Of a DNA stretch of 64,000 nt, positions 31,043 to 41,548 are shown one piece after another. This stretch comes from Gemmatimonadales bacterium. GTDB taxonomy: Bacteria; Gemmatimonadota; Gemmatimonadetes; Gemmatimonadales; GWC2-71-9. The notes under the pieces are model-generated. The model ran no database searches and was not told where the DNA came from. It worked only from the letters and a program-made list of their open reading frames with translations. The translations under genes and the position numbers were made by a program. Location of the stretch: the NCBI GenBank assembly GCA_025927545.1, contig JAICLE010000004.1, positions 1-64,000 of the forward strand, in the 5' to 3' direction. The stretch's first letter is position 1. Every line of letters begins with the position of its first letter.

Positions 31043-31407
31043 CAGCGCTCGGGCTTGGGGACGATCACCGACAGCGCAAGACTCACCATCCCGACCACCA
31101 GACCGCCCCAGAACGCCGCCCAGAACCCCGAGACGGTGAAGCCGAGGTCCCAGCGGGCCGACACCCAGCCCGTCACCAGCAGCATCACCGCGTTGATCAC
31201 CAGGGTGAAGAGACCCAGGGTCACGACGATGAGCGGGCAGGTGAGCACCGTGAGCAGCGGCCGCAGAGTGCTGTTCACCAGGCCGAACACCGCCGCCACC
31301 AGCAGCAGCCGCACGATGCTGCCGTTGAAATCGAGGCCCGGCAGGAGATAAGCCGCCACCCAGAGCGCGACGGCATCCAGCACCCAGTGCAGCAGGAGGG
31401 ACCGCAT
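31042..31407 (-). CDS. Phage-holin-family-4-like membrane protein (DUF360-type)
   Basis: 'MRSLLLHWVLDAVALWVAAYLLPGLDF...LVNSTLRPLLTVLTCPLIVVTLGLFTLVINAVMLLVTGWV'. Confidence 0.82.
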   Translation of the reverse strand: MRSLLLHWVLDAVALWVAAYLLPGLDFNGSIVRLLLVAAVFGLVNSTLRPLLTVLTCPLIVVTLGLFTLVINAVMLLVTGWVSARWDLGFTVSGFWAAFWGGLVVGMVSLALSVIVPKPER

Positions 31408-31412
31408 GGTCC

Positions 31413-32480
31413 TCAGGACGCGTCGGCGATCACGCCGCCCCCGAGCACGCGGCCCCCGGCGCCATAGAGCACGCCCGACTGGCCGGGCGTGATGGCCCTG
31501 ACCGGGAGCGCGAGCGCCAGCTCGAGCGCGTCTCCCTCGGCGCCGATGACGGTGGCGGTCACGGCCCGGGCGCGGTAGCGCACCTGCACCTCGCACGGGT
31601 CGCCCGGGGCGAGCGGGTCGGCGAGCCAGTTGAGCTCTTCGAGCCGCACCCGGTGGCCGGCCAGGTCGTCCGCGGTCCCGACCACCACCTCCCGCCGCTC
31701 GGGCCGGATGGCCACGACGTAGCGCGGGCCGTCGAACCCGCCCGGCAGCCCCTTCCGCTGGCCGATGGTGTAGCGCGCGTAGCCGTGGTGCTCGCCGAGG
31801 ACCTCGCCCGTCGTGGTCACGAGGGGACCCGGCGCGAGCGCCGGCGCGCCGGCCGGCAGGTGCCGCTCGAGCACGCCGACGTAGTCGTCGTCCGGCACGA
31901 AGCAGATCTCGACCGACTCCGGCTTGTCGGCTGTCAGGAGCCCGAGCTGGCGCGCGTAGGTCCTGGTCTCCGCCTTGGTGAGGCTCCCGACCGGCGTGAG
32001 CATCCGCTCCACCACCGCGCGGTCGATGCCCCAGAGGAAGTAGCTCTGGTCCTTGCGCGGATCCTCGCCCCGGTAGAGCGCGCCGTCCCGCGCCACGGCG
32101 TAGTGCCCGGTGGCAAGGTGGCGGCAGTCGAGCGCGTCGGCGTGCGCCAGCAGGTCACGGAACTTGGTGAACGAGTTGCATCGCACGCACGGGATGGGCG
32201 TGCGGCCGCGACTGTACTCGCTCACGAAATTCTGGATGACGTGCAGGTTGAACCGGTCTTCCAGATTGAGGACGTAGTGCGGGATGCCGAGCGTGTGGGC
32301 GACGTCGCGCGCGTCGTTGATGGAGTCGAGCGAGCAGCACGGCCGGTCCGGCACGTCGTCGCCGTAGCAGAACAGCTTCATGGTGGCGCCGACGACCTCG
32401 AAGCCTTCCTCCACCAGGCGCGCCGCGGCTACCGAGCTGTCCACGCCGCCCGACATGGCCACCAGCACGCGCTCACGCAC
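31413..32480 (-). CDS. mnmA: tRNA-specific 2-thiouridylase
   Basis: '[18 protein letters not shown]', '[17 protein letters not shown]', 'DQSYFLWGI'. Confidence 0.96.
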   Translation of the reverse strand: MRERVLVAMSGGVDSSVAAARLVEEGFEVVGATMKLFCYGDDVPDRPCCSLDSINDARDVAHTLGIPHYVLNLEDRFNLHVIQNFVSEYSRGRTPIPCVRCNSFTKFRDLLAHADALDCRHLATGHYAVARDGALYRGEDPRKDQSYFLWGIDRAVVERMLTPVGSLTKAETRTYARQLGLLTADKPESVEICFVPDDDYVGVLERHLPAGAPALAPGPLVTTTGEVLGEHHGYARYTIGQRKGLPGGFDGPRYVVAIRPERREVVVGTADDLAGHRVRLEELNWLADPLAPGDPCEVQVRYRARAVTATVIGAEGDALELALALPVRAITPGQSGVLYGAGGRVLGGGVIADAS

Positions 32481-33651
32481 GACCGAGCACTCCCGCCAGC
32501 TTCCGCACCTTGGCCACCACGCCGGGCATGACCTCCGCCGCGCGGGTGACGTCGTCGGCGGTGGTGGCGTGCCCCAGGCTCAGGCGCACGGTGCCGAGCG
32601 CCAGTTCCCGCGCCACGCCCATGGCCACGAGCACGTGCGAGGGCTCGACCGCGCCCGTGGAGCAGGCCGACCCGCTCGACGCGGCGACACCGGCGAGGTC
32701 GAGATGCATGAGCAGCGCCTCGCTGTCCGCCCCCGGCACGGCGATGCTCAGCACGTGCGGCGCGCGCTCCGCCCCCTCGGCGTTGACCACCAGGTCCGGC
32801 ACCACCGCCCGAATCCGTGCCGCGAGCTCGTCGCGCAGCTCGCCGAGCCGGGCGGCCTCGTCCGCCTGCTCCACGGCGGCCAGCGCGGCCGCGCGGCCCA
32901 TCGCCACCGCGCCCGGCACGTTCTCGGTGCCCGGCCGGATGCCGTACTGCTGGCCGCCGCCGTGGATGATCGCCTCGATCGCCTTCCGGTCGCGCACGAC
33001 GAGCGCGCCGATCCCCTTGGGCGCGCCGATCTTGTGGCCGGAGAGGCTGGCGAGCGTACAGCCCAGCCCCGCCAGGTCCACCGGCACCTTACCGAACGCC
33101 TGGACCGCATCGGTGTGGAACGCGACGCCCGCCTGGCAGCAGCGCCCCGCGATCTCGCGCACCGCCTGCACGACGCCTACCTCATTGTTCACCCACATGA
33201 CGGATACGACGGCGGGCCGCTCACGCAGCGCGGCGTCGAGCGCGTCGAGCTCGACTCGTCCGTCGGCGTCCACCGGGAGCAGCACCTCGCGGCCGCCCAG
33301 GTGGCAGACGGCGTGCGCGGCGGCCAGGATCGCCTTGTGCTCGATGGCGGAGACCACGGCGCACATCGCGGCGCCGCGGTCCCGCGCGGCGAGCGCCGCG
33401 CCGACGATGCCGAGGTTGTCCGCCTCGGTACCGCCCGATGTGAAGATGACCTGGTTGGGCTCGGCGTCCACCGCCTGGGCCACCTCGCGCCGCGCCTGCT
33501 CCAGTCCCGCGCGTGCGGCCCGGCCGAACCGGTGAGCGCTCGACGGGTTGCCGAACGCCTGCTCGGTGAGGTACGGCAGCATCGCCTCCAGCACCTCCGG
33601 CCGGACCGGAGTCGTGGCGGCGTGGTCGAGGTACACGGGACGGGCGGGCAT
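32473..33651 (-). CDS. Cysteine desulfurase (NifS/IscS family)
   Basis: '[19 protein letters not shown]', '[19 protein letters not shown]', '[18 protein letters not shown]'. Confidence 0.95.
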   Translation of the reverse strand: MPARPVYLDHAATTPVRPEVLEAMLPYLTEQAFGNPSSAHRFGRAARAGLEQARREVAQAVDAEPNQVIFTSGGTEADNLGIVGAALAARDRGAAMCAVVSAIEHKAILAAAHAVCHLGGREVLLPVDADGRVELDALDAALRERPAVVSVMWVNNEVGVVQAVREIAGRCCQAGVAFHTDAVQAFGKVPVDLAGLGCTLASLSGHKIGAPKGIGALVVRDRKAIEAIIHGGGQQYGIRPGTENVPGAVAMGRAAALAAVEQADEAARLGELRDELAARIRAVVPDLVVNAEGAERAPHVLSIAVPGADSEALLMHLDLAGVAASSGSACSTGAVEPSHVLVAMGVARELALGTVRLSLGHATTADDVTRAAEVMPGVVAKVRKLAGVLGRA

Positions 33652-33684
33652 GGGGCGAAAGATAGCGCGGGACCGGGGCGGGCG

Positions 33685-34401
33685 TCACATGCTCTGCACG
33701 CCGAGGGCCATGACGTCATCTACCGCCATGGTCTCGTGGGTGAAGAACGGCTCGCCGTAGCGGGCGCGGATGAGCGAGCCGTAGTGCGCGTTCTGGGTCT
33801 CGACCAGTGCGTAGAAGTCCTGGCCGGTCGGGAAGATCTCGCCCGCGGCCTTGGCGCCGTCGAACTGGCTCGCGTAGCAGTGGATCGCGGCGAGCTTGCG
33901 CTCGAATTGCGCGGTGATGTCCACCACGAACGTGGGCTTCACCGGGTCCTCGCGGTACGAGAGCGCGTACAGCACCTTCGACGGCCGATGCGGCTCGCCC
34001 GGTGCGTCGTAGCGGGAGAGCCCCGCCAGGAAACACGCGTCGCGGCCCAGCTCGCTCGCGATCCGATGATCGGGGTGCCGCCCGACGGGGAACGGCAGGA
34101 TCACCACCCGCGGGGCGAAGTGACGGATCTGCTCCACGACCACGCGGCGGGTCTCGTCGGTGTTGGCCAGGTGCGCGTCCGGCAGGCCGGCGTTCCGGCG
34201 TTCCGTGATGCCCAGAATCCGCGCGGCCTGCTCGGCTTCGCGGGCCCGCAGGTCGGCGCTGCCGCGGGAGCCGCTCTCGCCGGCCGTGAGGTCCAGGATG
34301 CCCGTGCGGTGTCCGGCGTCGCTGGCGCGGACCAGCGTGCCGGCACAGGTGAGCTCGACGTCGTCGCGGTGCGCGGCAATAGCCAGAACGTCCACGGGCA
34401 T
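33685..34401 (-). CDS. bshB1: Bacillithiol biosynthesis deacetylase BshB1-like (PIG-L family)
   Basis: 'VLAIAAHRDDVELTCAGTL', 'DLTAGESGSRGSADLRAREAEQAARILG', 'FPVGRHPDHRIASEL'. Confidence 0.85.
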   Translation of the reverse strand: MPVDVLAIAAHRDDVELTCAGTLVRASDAGHRTGILDLTAGESGSRGSADLRAREAEQAARILGITERRNAGLPDAHLANTDETRRVVVEQIRHFAPRVVILPFPVGRHPDHRIASELGRDACFLAGLSRYDAPGEPHRPSKVLYALSYREDPVKPTFVVDITAQFERKLAAIHCYASQFDGAKAAGEIFPTGQDFYALVETQNAHYGSLIRARYGEPFFTHETMAVDDVMALGVQSM

Positions 34402-34540
34402 GCGGGCTCTCCCGGTCGGGTCGGTGGGGCTGCTGGAGCGACGGCAGGAAGAATATCTCCGGGCCCGCGCTTGCATGGGAGGGGCAAAGGGTCGATCGTC
34501 CGGGAGAGGATTACGTGTCATCCCATTCGAGGAGTCGATC

Positions 34541-35095
34541 GTGCGCCTGCCTGCCTTCATCGTGCTCTCCACCGCTCTCTCCGTCGCGCCGGCCCGGGCG
34601 CAGTCCGGCCCTCCGCCCAGATCCGTGGCCGTGCTCGACGTGGCGCTCTACACCGCGGGCGCCAATCTGCAGGAGGCCAGCGATACCGGCCGCGCGGCGC
34701 TCGCCACCGAGGTGCTCCGCGGGAAGCTCGCCGACCTGTTGGGGCCTGCCCTGGCCGACTCGGCCGCGGTCGCGGCGCGGGCGCACGGGCCCGAGGTTCA
34801 CCGGCTGGCCGGTGACAAGCCGTGCAACGTGATCGTCGCGTGCGCCCGGGCCGTCGGGCGCGGGCTCGGCGCGAACTGGGTGGTGATGGCCAAGGTCAGC
34901 AAGACGAGCAATCTGATCTGGCTTCTCAGCGGGCAGCTCATCGACGTTGGCACGGGTGAGCTCGTGCTCGACGATTCGACCGAGCTCAAGGGCGACCCCG
35001 AGCCCATGATCCGGGCCGGCGTGCGCATCTTCGCGGAGCGGGTGGCTCGGGCGGTTAACGCACGGACGGCGGGCGAGCGGGCGGAACGATCCTGA
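34541..35095 (+). CDS. Exported DUF2380-like protein
   Basis: Signal peptide; 'SVAVLDVALYTAGANL', 'NWVVMAKVSKTSNLIWLLSGQLIDVGTGELV'; GTG start. Confidence 0.7.
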   Translation: MRLPAFIVLSTALSVAPARAQSGPPPRSVAVLDVALYTAGANLQEASDTGRAALATEVLRGKLADLLGPALADSAAVAARAHGPEVHRLAGDKPCNVIVACARAVGRGLGANWVVMAKVSKTSNLIWLLSGQLIDVGTGELVLDDSTELKGDPEPMIRAGVRIFAERVARAVNARTAGERAERS

Positions 35096-35123
35096 CTCAC
35101 CGGTGAATCAACAGGAGGGAATC

Positions 35124-35699
35124 ATGAATGCGCTGAACCATTTCCGCGTCGCCATGCTCGCGACCGACGGATTCGAAGAGACCGAGCTGACCGAACCCAA
35201 GCGGGCGCTCGAGAGCGCCGGCGCGCGGGTGGACGTGATCGCGCCAAAGCCGGACGAGATCCAGGCGTTCCGGCACCACGACAAGAGCATCACGGTGCCC
35301 GTGGACCGTACGCTCGACGAGGTACGGCCGGGGGAGTACGACGCCGTCATGCTGCCCGGCGGTGCCCTCAACGCCGACGCCCTCCGCGTCGAGCCGAAGC
35401 TCAAGCAGTTCCTGCGCGCCATGTGGGAGGCGGGGCGGCCGTTCGCCGTGATCTGCCACGCGCCGTGGGAGCTCGTGAGCGCGGGGCTCGCCGAGGGTCG
35501 CCGGCTGACGAGCTACCATACCATCCAGGACGACCTCAAGAACGCGGGCGCGGACTGGGTGGATGAGCAGGTCGTGGTGGACGGCCAGCTCGTGACCAGC
35601 CGCCAGCCGGACGACCTTCCGGCGTTCAACCGGGAAATGCTGCGGGTGTTCGCGAAGGCGGGCACGCGGGCAGGAACGAAGGCCGGCGCGCGGGGGTGA
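35124..35699 (+). CDS. Type 1 glutamine amidotransferase (DJ-1/PfpI family)
   Basis: 'RVAMLATDGFEETELTEP', 'MLPGGALNAD', 'AVICHAPWELV', 'LVTSRQPDDLPAF'. Confidence 0.92.
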   Translation: MNALNHFRVAMLATDGFEETELTEPKRALESAGARVDVIAPKPDEIQAFRHHDKSITVPVDRTLDEVRPGEYDAVMLPGGALNADALRVEPKLKQFLRAMWEAGRPFAVICHAPWELVSAGLAEGRRLTSYHTIQDDLKNAGADWVDEQVVVDGQLVTSRQPDDLPAFNREMLRVFAKAGTRAGTKAGARG

Positions 35700-35732
35700 T
35701 CATCGTCGGCCCGGCAAGGCCCGAGCGGCCAT

Positions 35733-36983
35733 CTACTCGTGCCGCAGCGCCTCCACCGGGTCCATCCGCGCCGCCCGGTTGGCGGGATAGAGCCCGAACA
35801 CGAGCCCGATACCGATGCTTACCGCGCACGCCAGCCCCGCACTCCAGAGCGGCACCCCAGACTCGAGCTTGAGCGCGGCCTTGAGCACTTCGCCGGCGCC
35901 GAGCCCGAGCAGGATCCCGAGGAGTCCGCCGACGAACGTGAGCGTGGCGGCCTCGACGAGGAATTGCCACAGGATCTCTCGCCGGCTGGCGCCCAGTGCC
36001 TTGCGGAGCCCGATCTCGCGGGTCCGGTCGGTTACCGAAACCATCATGATCGCCATCACGCCGATCCCGCCGACCAGCAGCGCGACGCTCGACAACGAGA
36101 CCATCGCCAGGAAGAAGTAGGTGGTGAACTTGCCCACCACGTCGAGGATCTGGTCCTGGGTGATCAGGTCGAAGGTGTTGGGCGCACCGGGCCGGAGATT
36201 CCGCGCCCGCCGGAGCGCGACCGTAGCCAGGTCGCGCACGGTGGCCGGGTCTTCGCCGGCCCGGGGCCGGACGGCGATGAAGAGGCTGTTGGTCTCGTCG
36301 TACTGGTAGTTCCGCCGAGCGGCCTCGAACGGAATCACGCCGCCGATCTCCTGGCCGGGTGGCTCGAAGATGTTGGCGGGCTTCTGGTAGACGCCGATGA
36401 CGCGCATCGCGGTGGGCCCGATGCGCAGATAGCGGCCGAGCGGATCGAGCCGGCCGAACAGCCGATCGGCCACATCGGATTCGACCACCACGACCTGATC
36501 GCCCGCCAGTTCCCCGCGGGTGAAGAACCTGCCCCGGAGCAGCGTGCCGCCCTGGATGTCCATGAAGTGGTCGTCCGCCCCGAAGACCGTCACCGTCTGG
36601 GTCCGCGCGCCCTGGTATTCCATGCGCTGGAAGAGCTGGACCCACATCCCGGCGTAGGCGATCTGCGGCACCCGCGCGAGCGCCGCGGCGTCGCTCTGGG
36701 CGAGGACGGGGCGGATGCGCACCTCGTAGGGCAGCCGGTCGGGGTTGACCGGCGTCTGCGAGAAGTAGCGGATGACGTAGAAGACGGACGGGCCGGCGGT
36801 CTCGATCGCGTTGAAGATCTGCGTCCGGATCCCCTGCACCATGGAGGCGATCGCCATCACCGTGGTCACGCCGATGACCACGCCGAGGATCGTGAGGCCC
36901 GAGCGCAGCTTGTTGGCGCGCAGCGCGCCGAACGCGATGGCGACCCCCTCGCCCGCGTTCCGAATGCCCGTGACCCATCGCAT
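35733..36983 (-). CDS. MacB-like ABC transporter permease (type B', fourth permease)
   Basis: 'ALRANKLRSGLTILGVVIGVTTVMAIASMVQG', C-term 'RAARMDPVEALRHE'. Confidence 0.92.
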   Translation of the reverse strand: MRWVTGIRNAGEGVAIAFGALRANKLRSGLTILGVVIGVTTVMAIASMVQGIRTQIFNAIETAGPSVFYVIRYFSQTPVNPDRLPYEVRIRPVLAQSDAAALARVPQIAYAGMWVQLFQRMEYQGARTQTVTVFGADDHFMDIQGGTLLRGRFFTRGELAGDQVVVVESDVADRLFGRLDPLGRYLRIGPTAMRVIGVYQKPANIFEPPGQEIGGVIPFEAARRNYQYDETNSLFIAVRPRAGEDPATVRDLATVALRRARNLRPGAPNTFDLITQDQILDVVGKFTTYFFLAMVSLSSVALLVGGIGVMAIMMVSVTDRTREIGLRKALGASRREILWQFLVEAATLTFVGGLLGILLGLGAGEVLKAALKLESGVPLWSAGLACAVSIGIGLVFGLYPANRAARMDPVEALRHE

Positions 36984-36988
36984 GCGGC

Positions 36989-38233
36989 CTACTCGGCCCT
37001 GAGCGCGGTGATCGGATCGAGCCGAGCGGCGCGCGCGGCGGGAAAGACGCCGAAGATGACGCCGGCCGCCCCGCCGAGGGCGAGCGCCACCACGACCGAC
37101 CAGAGGGTGATCCGCGCCGGCAGCGGCGTAAAGGTCGAGACCGCCGCCGCAAGCGCCCAGCCCGCCAGGACGCCCTGGATGCCGCCGAATGACGAGAGCA
37201 CCACCGCCTCGATCAGGAACTGGCGGCGGATGTCGGCCCGGGTGGCGCCGAGGGATTTCCGGAGCCCGATCTCGTGGGTGCGCTCGGTGACGCTCATCAG
37301 CATGATGTTCATGATCACGATGCCGCCCACCACGATGCCGATGCAGACCACGGCCGGGATGGCGGTGAACAGCACCCGGGTGAGCTGGCGCCAGAAGGCG
37401 ACCAGCGCATCGGCCTTGTCCACCGTGAAATCGTTCTCCTCGCCGGGCCGGAGCCGGTGGGCGATCCGCATCGCCTCCTCGGCCCGCGCCATCGCCGGGT
37501 CGATCGCCTCGGACGAGCCCATCTTGACCGATACGACGGTGGTCTTGCGCCGGCCGTAGAAGGACTCGAACGTGGTGAACGGGAGCAACACGAAGGCGTC
37601 GAACGACTGGCCCAGGACCCGGCCCTTCTTGTCGATCACTCCGGTGACGAGCACCTCGCGGCCACCGATCCGGATCTTTCGTCCCACCGCGGACGGCGGC
37701 CGGTCGAACAGCTTCTCCGCGATCTCGAAGCCGATGACTCCGACCAGGCGCCGCTCGCGCACGTCCGGTTCGGTGAGTGGCACGCCGGCCAGCATCTGAT
37801 AGTCCTGGACGATCTGGTAGGGCGGGGTGACGCCGAAGATGGTGACGTTGCCGACCGTGCGGTCGCGATAGGAGACGTCGCTGATCGGGGTGGGCCAGCC
37901 CGATTGGAGGGCCACGGCCTCCGCGTCCGGAAGCGCCCGCTGGACGGCAGCGGCGTCGGCCGGGGTGATGAGCGGCCGCTTGGCGATGGCCCGCACCTCG
38001 GCGTCGTCCATCAGCCCCACCGAGATCGGCGAGCGCCGCACCTGAAAGGCATTGGTCCCGATCACGGCACCGGTCAGGTTCTCGGTGACGTACGCATTCA
38101 TCCCCTGGATGACCGCCACCACCACCACCAGGAATCCGACCGAGACGATGATGCCGAGAAGGGTGAAGAACGACCGCAACTTGGCGCCCCAGATGGCCTG
38201 GAGCGCGAGACGGAGGGCCTCGGCGAGCGGCAT
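36989..38233 (-). CDS. MacB-like ABC transporter permease (type A', third permease)
   Basis: 'IWGAKLRSFFTLLGIIVSVGFLVVVVAVIQGMN', C-term 'RAARLDPITALRAE'. Confidence 0.92.
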   Translation of the reverse strand: MPLAEALRLALQAIWGAKLRSFFTLLGIIVSVGFLVVVVAVIQGMNAYVTENLTGAVIGTNAFQVRRSPISVGLMDDAEVRAIAKRPLITPADAAAVQRALPDAEAVALQSGWPTPISDVSYRDRTVGNVTIFGVTPPYQIVQDYQMLAGVPLTEPDVRERRLVGVIGFEIAEKLFDRPPSAVGRKIRIGGREVLVTGVIDKKGRVLGQSFDAFVLLPFTTFESFYGRRKTTVVSVKMGSSEAIDPAMARAEEAMRIAHRLRPGEENDFTVDKADALVAFWRQLTRVLFTAIPAVVCIGIVVGGIVIMNIMLMSVTERTHEIGLRKSLGATRADIRRQFLIEAVVLSSFGGIQGVLAGWALAAAVSTFTPLPARITLWSVVVALALGGAAGVIFGVFPAARAARLDPITALRAE

Positions 38234-38248
38234 AGCGGGAAGATAGAA

Positions 38249-38345
38249 GCGGTGAGCGGTAAGCGGTAAGCGGTGAGTGGTGACCCCGATCGCCCGCGTA
38301 GCGCGAGCACCTACCTCTCACCGCTTACCGCTCACCGCTCACCGC
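38249..38345. repeat. Imperfect palindrome built of GCGGTRAGCGG units (arms 38249-38278 / 38316-38345, 28/30 complementary)
   Basis: gcggtgagcggtaagcggtaagcggtgagt versus tctcaccgcttaccgctcaccgctcaccgc. Confidence 0.92.
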
Positions 38346-38348
38346 GGT

Positions 38349-39611
38349 TTACTCGTATCGAAGCGCCTCCACCGGATCCATCCTCGACGCGCGGCTCGCG
38401 GGGTAGAGCCCGAACAGCACGCCGGTGAGGATGGAGGCGACCAGCGCGGCGATCACGGACCCGAGCGGCACCGCGGCCGGGATCGGGGAGAAGGTGCGGA
38501 CGGCCCAGGCCACCAGGGCGCCGAGGGCCATACCGATCACGCAGCCCACGAGCGTGAGCGTGGCGGCCTCCACCAGGAACTGGAACATGATCTCCCCCCG
38601 GGTGGCGCCGAGTGCCTTCCGGACCCCGATCTCGCGGGTGCGCTCGGTGACCGAGATCATCATGATCGCCACCACGCCCACGCCCCCCACCAGCAGCGCC
38701 ACGCTCGAGAGCGCGATCATCACCACGAAGAAGGCGGCGGTGATCTTGTTGAAGGCGTCCAGCACCCGGTCCTGCGTCACGATCGCGAAGTTGCTCTCGT
38801 CGGCGGGCCGGAGCCCGCGCTTGCTCCGAAGCGCGGCGGTGACCTCGTCCTGCGCCTCGAGGGTCGTGACCGAGTCGGTCGGCACCACGGCGACCTCCAT
38901 CCAGCCACGCTCGAAATCGGTCACCTTGGTGAAGGTGGTGTGCGGCATGGCGAGGCGGGGGTCGTCGGCGTCGCTGAACAGCGAAGCGGCCTCGGCGTGC
39001 AGCCCGATGACCTCGAACGGGACGCCGAAGATCCGGATCTGCTTCCCGATCGGGTCGCGGCCGGGGAACAGCGACTGGGCCAGCTTGTCGTTGATGATCG
39101 CCACCCGGGCGCTGGCCGCGTATTCGATCGGGGTGAAGTTCCGCCCCGCGAGGATGTCTCCGCCGTTTACCCGGGGCCACGCGGGACTGAACCCGGCCAT
39201 GCGCACGCTGCTGAGGGTGGTGCCCTCGAACGCTACCGGGCCCTCGGTGTACTCGCCGATGTTGATGTCGCGCACGCTCGGAAGCCGGCGGATCATCTCC
39301 GCCTCCTGGGTCGTGATCCACGGCATCCGGCGCCAGGGAGAGAGCTCGTCCGAGCCGTCGTCAATCTCGAGCCCGTCACTGAAGTAGCGCTGGACGTAGA
39401 ACGTCTTGGGTCCGGCCGCTTCGAGGATCGCCGTGATGCTGCGGTTGATGCCGGTGATGGCCGAGCCGATCGCGATCACCACCGTGACTCCGATCGCAAC
39501 GCCGAGGATCGTGAGGGCGGCGCGCACCTTGTTGGCGCGGAGCGCGTCGAGCGCGATGCCTACGCCCTCGGCCATCCGGCTCAGCAGCCCCGCCGGGCGC
39601 GCGGGACTCAC
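38349..39611 (-). CDS. MacB-like ABC transporter permease (type B, second permease)
   Basis: 'ALRANKVRAALTILGVAIGVTVVIAIGSAITG', C-term 'RASRMDPVEALRYE'; GTG start overlapping upstream stop (ATG at 39575 alternative). Confidence 0.9.
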   Translation of the reverse strand: MSPARPAGLLSRMAEGVGIALDALRANKVRAALTILGVAIGVTVVIAIGSAITGINRSITAILEAAGPKTFYVQRYFSDGLEIDDGSDELSPWRRMPWITTQEAEMIRRLPSVRDINIGEYTEGPVAFEGTTLSSVRMAGFSPAWPRVNGGDILAGRNFTPIEYAASARVAIINDKLAQSLFPGRDPIGKQIRIFGVPFEVIGLHAEAASLFSDADDPRLAMPHTTFTKVTDFERGWMEVAVVPTDSVTTLEAQDEVTAALRSKRGLRPADESNFAIVTQDRVLDAFNKITAAFFVVMIALSSVALLVGGVGVVAIMMISVTERTREIGVRKALGATRGEIMFQFLVEAATLTLVGCVIGMALGALVAWAVRTFSPIPAAVPLGSVIAALVASILTGVLFGLYPASRASRMDPVEALRYE

Positions 39612-40849
39612 TCGGCCCTCAGCGCCACGATCGGGTCGAGCCGCGCGGCACGGCTCGCCGGGTACACCCCCGCTACGACCCCCACCCCGACGCCGAGCAC
39701 CAAGCCCACGACCACCGACCACGGCGCGACCGCCGCGGGGAGCGGGGTCGCCGCCTTGACCACGAACGCCAGCGCCAGTCCGAGCCCGATCCCGAGCAGC
39801 CCGCCCGCCGCGGAGAGCGTCGCCGACTCGACTACGAACTGGGCGAGGATGTCTCGCCGGCGGGCGCCGAGCGCCTTGCGCACGCCGATCTCACGGGTCC
39901 GCTCGCTCACGGCCATGAGCATGATGTTCATGATGACGATCCCGCCAACCACCAGGGAGATCGCGACCAGTCCGGGAAGGGCGACGAACAGGATCGCGGA
40001 GATCTTCCGCCACATTCCCAACGCGCCCTCCGCTGTCTGGAAATCGAAATTGTTCCCCTGCCAGGGCTTGAGCCCGCGGTGGCTGCGCATGATCGCCTCG
40101 GTCTCGGCCATGGCCTGCTGCATCGAGGTCGGATCGGCCGTTTTCACGATGAGCGCGTCGAGGATATTGATCGGGCAGATCAGCCGCCGGCCCGGCGCGC
40201 TGAATGGCATCACGGCGAACTTGTCGAGCGAGAGGCCGAACAGCGCCCCCTGCTTTTCGACCACCCCGATGATGCGGTAGGGAAGGCCGCCGATCCGCAC
40301 GGTCTTCCCCACCGGGTCCAGGTTCGGCAGGAGCCGTTGGGCGAGCTCGTACCCCGCGACCAGCACCGGCGCGGTGGTGGCCACCTCGGCCGGCGTGAAC
40401 GCCCGTCCCGCGGTGATGCGGTAGTTTCGGATATCGAAGTAGCTCGCCTCGGTCCCGACCAGGTGGATGTCCTTCGCGGTCCTCCCCTCGTAGTGGACGG
40501 CGACCCGGTCTTCGCAGAACTTGGCAAAGCTCGCCGGCGTGCGGACCCGGCCGCGCACCTCGTCGGCGTCCGCGTAGCTGATGCGCGGCCGGCGGCGCCA
40601 GGCCAGCCAGGTCTCCTCGCTCACGTTGCCGCTGGTGATGCCGGGCCGCTGGCGCAGCTCGAAGGTGTTGGCCCCCACGAGGGTGTTGGCGAACCGGTCG
40701 ACCATGTAGCGGTTCATTCCCTGGACGATGGAGACGACCGCGATGAGAAAGGTCACCCCGATCAGCACGCCGATGAGGGAGAAGAAGCTCTTGAGCTTCT
40801 GCGCACGGATCGTCCGGAGGGCCAGCCGGACCGCCTCGAGCAGGCGCAT
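39608..40849 (-). CDS. MacB-like ABC transporter permease (type A, first permease)
   Basis: 'TIRAQKLKSFFSLIGVLIGVTFLIAVVSIVQGMN', C-term 'RAARLDPIVALRAE'. Confidence 0.92.
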   Translation of the reverse strand: MRLLEAVRLALRTIRAQKLKSFFSLIGVLIGVTFLIAVVSIVQGMNRYMVDRFANTLVGANTFELRQRPGITSGNVSEETWLAWRRRPRISYADADEVRGRVRTPASFAKFCEDRVAVHYEGRTAKDIHLVGTEASYFDIRNYRITAGRAFTPAEVATTAPVLVAGYELAQRLLPNLDPVGKTVRIGGLPYRIIGVVEKQGALFGLSLDKFAVMPFSAPGRRLICPINILDALIVKTADPTSMQQAMAETEAIMRSHRGLKPWQGNNFDFQTAEGALGMWRKISAILFVALPGLVAISLVVGGIVIMNIMLMAVSERTREIGVRKALGARRRDILAQFVVESATLSAAGGLLGIGLGLALAFVVKAATPLPAAVAPWSVVVGLVLGVGVGVVAGVYPASRAARLDPIVALRAE

Positions 40850-41548
40850 CTACGCCGCGGCGCCCCGGGTGAGCTGGTCGCTCTCGACCCGCCCGTCGCG
40901 CAGCACCACCACTCGCTCGGCGTGCGCCGCGATGTCGGGCTCGTGGGTCACCATGATCACGGTCTGGCCGCCCGCGTGGAGGTCGCCGAAGACCCGCATG
41001 ATCTCCTCGCTCGTGGCGCTGTCGAGGTTGCCCGTCGGCTCGTCGGCGAGCAGGATCGAGGGATCGTTCACCAGCGCCCGCGCGATCGCGACGCGCTGGC
41101 GCTGGCCGCCCGACAGCGCGTTGGGACGGTGCTCCAGCCGGTTGGCGAGCCCCACCCGCTCGAGCGCTGCCACGGCCCGCTCGCGCCGCTCGCGCACCCG
41201 GGCGCCGGCGTAGACGAGCGGCAGCTCCACGTTGTGGAGCGCCGTGGCGCGGGGCAGCAGGTTGAATGTCTGGAACACGAAGCCGATCTCCCGGTTCCGC
41301 ACCCGGGCCAGCTCGTCGTCGGTGAGGCGGGAGACCTCCTGCCCGTTGAGCCAGTACTCGCCGCCGGTGGGTGTGTCGAGGCAGCCGAGCAGGTTCATCA
41401 TGGTGGACTTGCCGGAGCCGGACGGGCCCATGATCGCGACATACTCGTTGCGCCGCACGTCCAGTGTGACGGTCCGGAGCGCGAGGATGCGCTCCTCACC
41501 CATCCGGTACTCCCGGCTCAGTTCCCGGATGCGGATCACCTCGCTCAT
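40850..41548 (-). CDS. ABC transporter ATP-binding protein (LolD/MacB-type)
   Basis: '[20 protein letters not shown]', '[15 protein letters not shown]', '[13 protein letters not shown]'. Confidence 0.97.
   Translation of the reverse strand: MSEVIRIRELSREYRMGEERILALRTVTLDVRRNEYVAIMGPSGSGKSTMMNLLGCLDTPTGGEYWLNGQEVSRLTDDELARVRNREIGFVFQTFNLLPRATALHNVELPLVYAGARVRERRERAVAALERVGLANRLEHRPNALSGGQRQRVAIARALVNDPSILLADEPTGNLDSATSEEIMRVFGDLHAGGQTVIMVTHEPDIAAHAERVVVLRDGRVESDQLTRGAAA

Noticed and set aside
28874-31351. 825-aa plus-strand ORF
   Set aside because: Entirely antisense to ppk1; shadow ORF.
31042-31407. Prophage signal from the holin-like protein
   Set aside because: This membrane family is chromosomal in many bacteria; no other phage genes are nearby.
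32380-34815. 811-aa plus-strand ORF
   Set aside because: Antisense to mnmA, cysteine desulfurase and bshB1; no family features.
35097-35106. TCACCGGTGA palindrome before the PfpI gene
   Set aside because: Ten-bp palindrome is expected by chance at this scale and has no extended symmetry.
35739-40280. Long plus-strand ORFs across the permease genes
   Set aside because: Shadow ORFs opposite four clear ABC permeases.
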